NCBI RefSeq assembly: GCF_900086715.1 | Contig: NZ_FLKH01000012.1 | Coordinates: 1-64,000 of the forward strand | Direction: 5' to 3' | Origin: Gracilibacillus timonensis | GTDB taxonomy: Bacteria; Bacillota; Bacilli; Bacillales; Amphibacillaceae | DNA: 64,000 nucleotides | Shown: positions 57,326-64,000 of the stretch, in pieces | Layout: each line of letters begins with the position of its first letter | Numbering within the stretch: the stretch's first letter is position 1 | Notes under the pieces: model-generated | What the model saw: the letters and a program-made list of their open reading frames with translations, nothing else | Told to the model about the DNA's origin: nothing | Database searches by the model: none | Made by a program: the position numbers and the translations under genes

Positions 57326-58627
57326 ATGAAAAAATGGAATTATTTAATTTTATTGGGAATGGTCGTATTGTTAACTGTGCTTGTTGCTTGTTCTGATGAA
57401 AGTAGTGAAAGCAGCGGTTCTTCTGATCAAGATGATGATGTGGTCACATTGGAATTTTGGCGAGCAGAAGATATTGGTCGGGCAGATTTTCAGGTGTTTA
57501 TGGATGTGGTGGATAAATTTAATGAGGAGCATCCAGAGATAGATCTTCAAGTAAATACAACACCACATGCTGATTATCGCACAAGACTTAACACACAAGC
57601 CGCGGGCGGACAGCTTCCTGATATTTTTCAAGTATGGCCTGGAGCTGAATTGGAGCCGTTAGTAGAAGGTGGAGTCGTTCAGCCGATAGATGATATCACA
57701 AGCTACTGGACGGAGGAAACGGGTTTATTAGATGAAGAGGATTTTCAAGATTTCTCGGTTGATGAGCACGTGTATGCCGTCCCAGCTAATACGAATCCAA
57801 CGCATATGATTTTCTATGATAAGGATATGCTGGCAGATGTGGGGTATGATGAGTTTCCTCAGACCTATGATGAGTTTTTGAATTTAGTGGATGATTTGAA
57901 TGCAGAGGATATCACGCCAATTGCACTAGGTAATGCCGATGGCTGGGTGTTACAATCTGTGTATATTTCCACTATTGCAGACCGCTTTACCGGTAACGAT
58001 TTCTTGGAAGGGGTTGCAAATGGGGAGAGAGCGTTTACGGATGATGATTTTGTTGAATCATTAGGGGTAATCGAAGAGTTGATGGCTAAGAATGCCTTCA
58101 ATGAAGATCTAAATACCATTGATAGTACACAGATGATTGATTATTTCCTTCAAGGAAGAACAGCAATGGTCGTTGATGGCAATTGGGGCATCGCCGCTAT
58201 TTTAGAAAATATGCCAGAAGATAAAAATATAGGCGTAGCTTCTATTCCGTTAAATGATTCCAATACCATTTCAACAGTAGCAGGCACAGGCCATGCGATT
58301 AATAGTGAGTTAGAAGGGGAAGAATTAGAGGCGGCACATACCTTCTTGCAATATGTGTATAATGAAGAGTTATGGCAAAATTTAATGGAAGTAGGCCGTC
58401 CGATTATTGCAAATTTGGAACTTCCTGAGGATGCGGATATCAATCCAATCACAGAAGAAATGTTGCAAGTCATTGCTGATTCTGATCCAGCTCCCGTGTA
58501 TGATGCGACACTATCACCAGCGGTTAATGATCAGCTGGAGAATGAATTGCAATCTATCACCGTTGGTGGCTCTACCGCAGAAGAAGCGGCCGCTAATATT
58601 CAACGAGTGGCAGATAGTGAACAGTAA
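57326..58627 (+). CDS. sugar ABC transporter lipoprotein, solute-binding protein
   Basis: A 433-residue family-1 binding protein with lipobox LVAC, a Ser/Asp linker, and TLEFWRAEDIGRADFQVFMDVVDKFNEEHPEI. AAGGQLPDIFQVWPGAELEPLVEGG and MVVDGNWGIAAILE are family segments. It begins 13 bases after AAGGGG; a three-codon ORF (57318-57329) closer to that site ends across its ATG. A terminator follows, then a YesM/YesN pair and two permeases that very likely belong to the same importer. Confidence 0.9.
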   Translation: MKKWNYLILLGMVVLLTVLVACSDESSESSGSSDQDDDVVTLEFWRAEDIGRADFQVFMDVVDKFNEEHPEIDLQVNTTPHADYRTRLNTQAAGGQLPDIFQVWPGAELEPLVEGGVVQPIDDITSYWTEETGLLDEEDFQDFSVDEHVYAVPANTNPTHMIFYDKDMLADVGYDEFPQTYDEFLNLVDDLNAEDITPIALGNADGWVLQSVYISTIADRFTGNDFLEGVANGERAFTDDDFVESLGVIEELMAKNAFNEDLNTIDSTQMIDYFLQGRTAMVVDGNWGIAAILENMPEDKNIGVASIPLNDSNTISTVAGTGHAINSELEGEELEAAHTFLQYVYNEELWQNLMEVGRPIIANLELPEDADINPITEEMLQVIADSDPAPVYDATLSPAVNDQLENELQSITVGGSTAEEAAANIQRVADSEQ

Positions 58628-58649
58628 ATAGATAGAGTATTAGGTAAAG

Positions 58650-58682
58650 TAGAGTGTCTTATTCTAAGATGCTCTATTTTAT
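58650..58682 (+). terminator. terminator/attenuator after the binding protein gene
   Basis: TAGAGTGTCTTA and TAAGATGCTCTA pair around TTC with one mismatch, then TTTTA. It separates the binding protein from the kinase gene. Confidence 0.75.
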
Positions 58683-58806
58683 TGGGTGATATTGTTCAAG
58701 CACAGTTGTTAGCGTAAATGCGCTTTATGTAAGAGATCCTTTCACCTAGCTTTTTCAAAATAAGGAAAGTGTGCTTGGATAGTATCCTCTATACTCATAG
58801 AGTAAA

Positions 58807-58834
58807 TTGTACTTGTTACGCCAATTGATATACA
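58807..58834 (+). promoter_or_regulatory. possible promoter of the second YesM/YesN operon
   Basis: TTGTAC (58807-58812), 16 bases, TATACA (58829-58834), 55 bases before the kinase. An inverted repeat CTCTAT-N4-ATAGAG (58787-58802) lies directly upstream. Confidence 0.4.
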
Positions 58835-58889
58835 GTTAAAGTAATAGAAAATCTGAAAAGTTGTTACTATCTTAAATGGGGAGAAGTCT

Positions 58890-60710
58890 ATGAGACGGTT
58901 TGTGTCATTCATTCGGAATAGTCTGAAATGGAAATCTATCATCATATTCTTATTACTAGTCACGATTCCAAGCAGTTTGATTGGTTCCATCGTTATTAAC
59001 CAGTCGAATACTATTGTGAAGCAACAGGTGATGGATACTACACAACGCAATTTAAACAATATGGAATCGAAATTGACGGATGTTATCGATGAGGTGGAAG
59101 AAATATCACGATATATTATATACAGTAACGAATTCCGGGATTTCATGACACATTCGGCTGTTACTAGCAGTGATTATACCGTGTTAAATCGCTTGCGTAG
59201 CAATTTAAATGGCTTTTTTGTCTTTCATCAATCGGAAAAGGATTACTTTCACTCTGTGGAAATTAAGGGACAGAATGAACAAGTGCTTTCAGCAGGGGAG
59301 CTTGTAGAAGCAGATGAGACAACATGGCGGGATCGCGCTGCTGAATTAAAGGGAAATATTTTGTGGAGTGAGCCTTATTCTCTTTACAATATTCGCAAGA
59401 GTGAAGAGGAAACAGTGATTAGCTTGTATCGCACGATTAATCATCTTTACGATATAACGGAACCTATTGGATTGGTTACCTTTCGTTTAGATCAAGAAGC
59501 CTTATTTCAACATGTTTCAGAAGGGTTTGTTAATCAGCAGCATCAAGCTTTTTTCATCCATGAAAATTCGGGTAATGTCATTGGCTCAATGAACGATGCA
59601 CCATTTGAATATGAGGAATTGATTGATAATATAAAAAATGATGGAGAGAGTTTTCAATTCACCTCGCATGACGAAAATTATTATGCCGCCTCTCGTTATA
59701 TCGATTCGATTGATCTATACATTATATCGGTTGTCAGTGAGGCGTATATCTTGTCAGAAATGGGCGGGATACGCACTAGCTTTGGCTATATGATGGCTAT
59801 TGCTATCTTGATGGGACTGTTGACGTTTGCTGGCTTTACTTTCTTTGTCGTTCGGCCGATACTAGAATTGACCAGAGAAACGAAGCGTGTAGAGCGTGGC
59901 GACTTCCAAGCCAGAGTCCCTGTTCGTTCGAGAGATGAAGTAGGCCAGTTGGGGTTTCGCTTCAATGCGATGGTAGGTAGAATGCAGCGGCTAATTGAAA
60001 CTAAGTATAAGTTAGAAATACAAAACAAGCATTCTGAACTAAAGGCATTGCAAAGTCAAATCAACCCCCATTTTCTCTATAATACGCTAGATATGATACG
60101 TTGGACGGCACGCATCGAAAAGGCTCCAGAAACGAGCAAAAGTATTGAAGACTTGGCTAATTTATTTCGAATTACGCTCAGTCAAGGGAAGATTTTTATC
60201 CCGCTAAGTAGTGAATTAAAGTATGTTCAAAGTTATATGGAATTACAGCAGAAGCGTTTGGGTGGAAGCTTTCAATATTATCTGTTTAAGGAAGCAGGAA
60301 TAGAAGATGGTATTGTCATGAAACTGATTCTTGAACCACTTATAGAAAACAGCTTTAAGCATGGTTTTTTGGCTGCGCAGTCTAATAAAACCATTACGAT
60401 CCGAGCTTATCGGCAGCAGGACAAACTGATATTAGAAGTATTCGATAATGGAGTGGGAATGGATGTAGAACAGGTTAGTCGATTGTTAAAAGGTGAAGGG
60501 TCGGCAGGGGAGGCCAATAGCTTTGCATTAAGAAATGTGCATGATCGAATAGCAAACGCCTTTGGTCAAGGGTATGGAATGAAGATTGGTGAACCTGACC
60601 AAGGGGCAAAAATAAGTTTGGTGCTTCCGTGGATGGAAAACGAACAAGTACGGAAGCAGCTGTGGAAAGGAGAAGATTCTGACGATGACATGCAGGATCG
60701 TAATAGCTGA
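58890..60710 (+). CDS. YesM-type sensor histidine kinase
   Basis: A 606-residue membrane kinase. A first helix (about 15-35), an extracellular Cache-like domain, a second helix (about 295-315), HAMP (RPILELTRETKRVERGDFQARVP), His_kinase with His394 in INPHFLYNTLDMIRW, and HATPase (ILEPLIENSFKHGF, FDNGVGMD, ALRNVHDRI). GGGGAGAAG precedes the ATG. It overlaps the regulator gene by 26 bases. It is paralogous in layout to the kinase at 34.2 kb. Confidence 0.92.
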   Translation: MRRFVSFIRNSLKWKSIIIFLLLVTIPSSLIGSIVINQSNTIVKQQVMDTTQRNLNNMESKLTDVIDEVEEISRYIIYSNEFRDFMTHSAVTSSDYTVLNRLRSNLNGFFVFHQSEKDYFHSVEIKGQNEQVLSAGELVEADETTWRDRAAELKGNILWSEPYSLYNIRKSEEETVISLYRTINHLYDITEPIGLVTFRLDQEALFQHVSEGFVNQQHQAFFIHENSGNVIGSMNDAPFEYEELIDNIKNDGESFQFTSHDENYYAASRYIDSIDLYIISVVSEAYILSEMGGIRTSFGYMMAIAILMGLLTFAGFTFFVVRPILELTRETKRVERGDFQARVPVRSRDEVGQLGFRFNAMVGRMQRLIETKYKLEIQNKHSELKALQSQINPHFLYNTLDMIRWTARIEKAPETSKSIEDLANLFRITLSQGKIFIPLSSELKYVQSYMELQQKRLGGSFQYYLFKEAGIEDGIVMKLILEPLIENSFKHGFLAAQSNKTITIRAYRQQDKLILEVFDNGVGMDVEQVSRLLKGEGSAGEANSFALRNVHDRIANAFGQGYGMKIGEPDQGAKISLVLPWMENEQVRKQLWKGEDSDDDMQDRNS

Positions 60711-62211
60711 CGATGAGCCATTGATTACCCATGGACTTGCTAACACGATTCCTTGGGATGAGTTAGACGTGGAAATTGTAGGGACAGCCGAGAATGGTCA
60801 GAAGGCTTTAGAAATGTTACATCATACGAAAGTAGATATCTTAATTACGGATGTATACATGCCAGTAATGGATGGAATAGATTTATCGAAAGAAGTGGTT
60901 CAGACTTTCCCAGAAACACAAATTATCATGATCAGTGGTTACGACGAATTCGAGTATGCACGAGAGGCAATACGGATGGGAGTACAGGATTATTTATTAA
61001 AGCCTGTTAATATTGACGAGTTATTAGCATTAGTGAAAAAAATAAAGCATGACATTGCCGATTATCAGCTGGAGCAAGAGAATAAAACACAATCGATCAT
61101 CAGACAATATTTATCTGAACAAATATTTCAGGTTCCATCCAGTCAGATAGAAGAACAGTTAGCAGGTTTGTTATCTGAATTCTGTATGATTGGTGTAGAA
61201 AAGAAAGATTATATGATGATAGCTAGTGATGGAAAACAGACCAAACATCCGCTTGAACTCCAAGTGACAGAAACAGTGCTTAATCGATATCATATAACAT
61301 CTTTTTTCTGGTTAGAGACACATGAAAATCAATTCATCTTGTTTCTCTATAGTCAACATCCATTATATTCGCAAACAGAGCTAGCATTATTAATGGATGA
61401 CCTAATCGAATCTTTTGAACAAAACATCTTGATCGTTGCAAGCCCTATTTCAAAGGATATACAACAGATTCATGCACTCTATCAGGTGATAGATGGACTA
61501 TTGAATCGTTACCGAGGCACTGAAACCACGCGAATAAATGGCTCTCAAGAACATGAGAGCATTTCCATTTGTCATGCAGAAGTGAATCATTCGATCGTCG
61601 AGATGGTCTTGCAGCAGAAATGGCAAGGTTTAGATAAAGAAGTGAAGCAGCAGTTGGTCGAATGGAGAAAACAAGGGGCTACCATAATGGAAATCGTATC
61701 AGGGTTGAAAGAGATGGAGCAGGCTATTATCCAAAAAGGGCAGGCAAGTATATTTGAACAGGCAGATTTATTTTTTAGCCAGCCAGTAGATACAAGAATA
61801 TATAATAATGACCAAGTGTTAGAGTTATTATTTATGGAAGATTTAAAACAATTGATTGCTTGCCTTACTACTACCAATGAGCATCATTGGATTATTCGGC
61901 AGGTGCAGGAATATATGCACAGCAACTATCAGAAGGATATTAAAGCAGCGAAAGTAGCAGAAAATCATTATATTACCCCGAATTATTTCAGTATGCTTTT
62001 TCGACAGGAAACAGGTTGCAGTTATTCAGAATATCTCAATCAAATCCGCATTAATAAAGCAAAGGAGTTACTAGCAGATACGTCTAATAAAGTCTTTGAA
62101 ATTGCCGAATATGTGGGTTATCGAGAGTATAAATACTTTGTTCAGGTGTTCAAGAATCAGGAGGGGGTCACGCCAACTCAGTTTCGAAAGCTCCATCCCA
62201 TAAAAAAATAG
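60685..62211 (+). CDS. YesN-type response regulator, receiver plus AraC HTH
   Basis: A 508-residue regulator: receiver 1-120 with Asp56 in ITDVYMPVMDG and Lys in LLKPVNIDE, then a middle helical region and a C-terminal AraC-type DNA-binding domain (about 405-505: AAKVAENHYITPNYFSMLFRQETGCSYSEYL, FEIAEYVGYREYKYFVQVFKNQEGVTPTQFRK). It likely activates the flanking binding protein and permease genes in answer to the kinase. Confidence 0.93.
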   Translation: MTCRIVIADDEPLITHGLANTIPWDELDVEIVGTAENGQKALEMLHHTKVDILITDVYMPVMDGIDLSKEVVQTFPETQIIMISGYDEFEYAREAIRMGVQDYLLKPVNIDELLALVKKIKHDIADYQLEQENKTQSIIRQYLSEQIFQVPSSQIEEQLAGLLSEFCMIGVEKKDYMMIASDGKQTKHPLELQVTETVLNRYHITSFFWLETHENQFILFLYSQHPLYSQTELALLMDDLIESFEQNILIVASPISKDIQQIHALYQVIDGLLNRYRGTETTRINGSQEHESISICHAEVNHSIVEMVLQQKWQGLDKEVKQQLVEWRKQGATIMEIVSGLKEMEQAIIQKGQASIFEQADLFFSQPVDTRIYNNDQVLELLFMEDLKQLIACLTTTNEHHWIIRQVQEYMHSNYQKDIKAAKVAENHYITPNYFSMLFRQETGCSYSEYLNQIRINKAKELLADTSNKVFEIAEYVGYREYKYFVQVFKNQEGVTPTQFRKLHPIKK

Positions 62212-62233
62212 ATATTATATTAATTTTATAGGA

Positions 62234-62262
62234 TTTCAGATAAATGTAAGCCCTTTTATAAT
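62234..62262 (+). promoter_or_regulatory. possible permease promoter with a poor -35
   Basis: A perfect TATAAT (62257-62262) with TTTCAG seventeen bases before it. The weak -35 fits a promoter that needs an activator such as the YesN-type regulator just upstream. Confidence 0.4.
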
Positions 62263-62295
62263 AAGGTACAGATTCTTATCAAAAGGAGTGAGTAC

Positions 62296-63168
62296 ATGCA
62301 TCTGCTAAAAAAACCCTGGATTATTGCAGTAGGTATTATTCCTGCATTGGTCATTTATCTGATTTTCAGTATTGTACCAATTTTTATATCGTTCTATTAT
62401 TCGTTTATGTCTTGGGATGGTTTTTCAGAAATGCGTTTTATTGGATTGGCTAACTTTCAGGAGGCTTTTCAAGATAAGGTGTTTTGGACGTCTGTACGAA
62501 ACAATATCTTAGTAGTATTAGCCTCTGTTTTTGGTCAAATCCCGATTGCGCTGATACTGGCATTGTTGTTGAACCGAAAAATCAAAGGAGCGAAGTTTTT
62601 CCGGACGATTGGCTTTATGCCAGTGGTTATTTCTACAGTGGTTATTTCGATTACCTGGCGAATGATCTATAATTCTGAATACGGATTGCTCAACAATTTT
62701 CTAGAAGGAATTGGTCTCGGCTTTCTACAACAGAATTGGCTAGGTAATCCGTCATGGGCGATGGTAGCTGTCTGTCTAACGATCATCTGGCAGTTTGTTG
62801 GGTTATATTTTATTATTTTCTTATCTGCTTTGCAAACGGTTCCGGGAGAGATACTGGAAGCCGCTGATTTGGACGGGGCCTCTGAATGGCAGAAGACACG
62901 TCATATCATTCTGCCATCGATTCGCCATATTATCCTTATTTCAATTATTTTGTGTATTAGCGGGAGCCTCAAAACCTTTGACTTGATTTATGTCATGACA
63001 TCAGGTGGTCCAGCTAACTCTACCGAGGTAATGGCCACATATATGTACAATAAGACATTTGAAGGGCTTCGTTACGGGTATGGAAGTGCTATTTCTGTCC
63101 TGATCTTCGTCTTTAGTATCGCGATTATTTTGATCACGACTAAATTGCTGCAAAGGAAAGAGAGGTAA
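62296..63168 (+). CDS. carbohydrate ABC permease, UgpA/MalF type
   Basis: A 290-residue inner-membrane permease with six predicted helices. EAA loop ILEAADLDGASEWQKTRHIILPSIRHI; start PWIIAVGIIPALVIYLIFSIVPIFISFYYSFMSWDG. AAAGGAG precedes the ATG. It pairs with the permease six bases downstream and, by operon context, the binding protein at 57.3 kb. Confidence 0.93.
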   Translation: MHLLKKPWIIAVGIIPALVIYLIFSIVPIFISFYYSFMSWDGFSEMRFIGLANFQEAFQDKVFWTSVRNNILVVLASVFGQIPIALILALLLNRKIKGAKFFRTIGFMPVVISTVVISITWRMIYNSEYGLLNNFLEGIGLGFLQQNWLGNPSWAMVAVCLTIIWQFVGLYFIIFLSALQTVPGEILEAADLDGASEWQKTRHIILPSIRHIILISIILCISGSLKTFDLIYVMTSGGPANSTEVMATYMYNKTFEGLRYGYGSAISVLIFVFSIAIILITTKLLQRKER

Positions 63169-63174
63169 ATGCAA

Positions 63175-64000
63175 ATGGAAAAAGTAAACGTAGCACATGA
63201 TTCAAAAGCGGCTCGAAAACGTAAGATTTTTAAAAAAAGTACGATTTATATTGTTTTAATTGCTTTTACGATAATCAATGCCTATCCAATTTTCTGGATG
63301 ATTATGAACTCTTTCAAATCTGGGCAAGAGTTTGCCTTTGATCCGTTTGGTATCCCAACAGAATGGATTTTCTCCAACTATGTTGAGGCATGGTTTACCG
63401 CTAATATTGGGACCTATTTCTTTAACAGTTTATTCGTTGGGATTACCGCTTTAGTGATCTGTATTTTTGTCGGTGCCTTGGCTTCTTATTTCTTATCCAG
63501 GTTTCAATTTAAAGGGAGAAACCTGTTGTATGGTTTTTTCGTTATTGGTTTGCTAGTTCCTATTCACGCCACATTAGTACCGATGTTTATTTTAATGCAG
63601 AAAATAGGTTTCTTGAATACCCATTTAGCCTTAATTTTTCCATATGTCGCTTTTAACCTGTCGATCACGATCTTTTTGTTAACTAGTTTTATGCAAAGTT
63701 TCCCAAAAGAGATCGAAGAATCAGCGATTATGGATGGCTGTGGGGTGTTTCGTATCTTCTGGTCTATTATTTTGCCTATGAGCCGACCGGCGATTGCGAC
63801 TGCCGTGATTCTTAATTTTATTAATAATTGGAACGAGTTTTCCTTTGCCTTGGTTCTGATTAACGACGATGCCTTAAGCACATTGCCATTGGGTCTTGCG
63901 AATTTTGCCGGTCAGTATGCCACCAATTATACTGGGCAGATGGCAGGTCTGACAATTGTATTAATACCAACAATATTGTTCTATCTCGTCATGGAAAAAC
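63175..64000 (+). CDS. carbohydrate ABC permease, UgpE/MalG type (partial, runs off the window)
   Basis: The frame is open to the end of the window, giving 275 residues. A basic N-terminus is followed by helices from IYIVLIAFTIINAYPIFWMIMNSFK, and the EAA loop is EIEESAIMDGCGVFRIFWSIILPMSRPAI. AGAGG lies nine bases before the ATG at 63175; an ATG six bases earlier, in frame and directly after the previous stop, is an alternative. Only the last few residues appear to be missing, judging by family length. Confidence 0.92.
   Translation, partial: MEKVNVAHDSKAARKRKIFKKSTIYIVLIAFTIINAYPIFWMIMNSFKSGQEFAFDPFGIPTEWIFSNYVEAWFTANIGTYFFNSLFVGITALVICIFVGALASYFLSRFQFKGRNLLYGFFVIGLLVPIHATLVPMFILMQKIGFLNTHLALIFPYVAFNLSITIFLLTSFMQSFPKEIEESAIMDGCGVFRIFWSIILPMSRPAIATAVILNFINNWNEFSFALVLINDDALSTLPLGLANFAGQYATNYTGQMAGLTIVLIPTILFYLVMEK

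Overview
The window reads as chromosome from a Bacillaceae member of the Bacillus/Oceanobacillus/Gracilibacillus type. The rRNA-tRNA cluster is Bacillus-like. The block thiL-tsaE-tsaB-rimI-tsaD / ABC-F / rex / ydiK / ydiL / groES-groEL matches the order I know from the ydi-gro region of B. subtilis. The groESL promoter carries a perfect CIRCE element. The very acidic surface protein and the Na+-coupled sugar symporter hint at a salt-tolerant organism; that part is inference.

Layout: 1-505 holds the end of 23S rRNA, a 5S rRNA, tRNA-fMet, tRNA-Asp and a terminator. 0.5-3.3 kb holds an intergenic repeat, a LacI-type operator/promoter and a lipoprotein levanase (GH32). 3.3-4.5 kb holds a MarR regulator divergent from a flavodoxin-fold oxidoreductase, with paired operators between them. 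4.6-8.2 kb is the thiL/t6A operon. 8.2-9.8 kb holds a 51-bp tandem array, a NERD protein and a cluster of DnaA boxes. 9.8-15.9 kb carries ABC-F, rex, ydiK, ydiL, groES and groEL. 16-17.3 kb is a graveyard of small gene remnants. 17.4-27.7 kb has two tandem double-AbrB regulators followed by a 3078-residue cell-wall adhesin (collagen-binding-like modules, 13 Cna-B repeats, 3 SdrD-B repeats, LPATA anchor). 28-33.3 kb has a SARP-type response regulator divergent from a large two-kinase hybrid sensor and a sugar nucleotidyltransferase.

From 33.8 kb on the window is a carbohydrate-utilisation island. The first system (33.8-44.1 kb) is a YesM/YesN-type two-component system with a membrane-anchored solute-binding protein, a DUF624 membrane protein and an LplB-YtcP-LipO ABC importer. 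It starts from a promoter whose -35 is embedded in the same 18-bp palindrome found upstream of the levanase, so the two may form one fructan regulon. The second (44.3-52.2 kb) is an amino-sugar operon: Na+ symporter, AGE epimerase, ceramidase-like hydrolase, NagB, NagA, SIS protein and ROK repressor, with a 21-bp inverted repeat at its promoter and no obvious kinase. The third (56.8-52.2 kb, minus strand) is a GH4 glycosidase with a binding protein and two permeases (alpha-galactoside type), behind a perfect cre. The fourth (57.3-64.0 kb) is another binding protein, YesM/YesN pair and two permeases, also behind a cre; the last permease runs off the window. No ABC ATPase is present, so a shared MsmX-like ATPase elsewhere is likely.

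Two genes seem to use non-standard start codons: CTG for the levanase and ATT for the GH4 enzyme. Ordinary start choices would remove the lipoprotein n-region or the NAD-binding motif.
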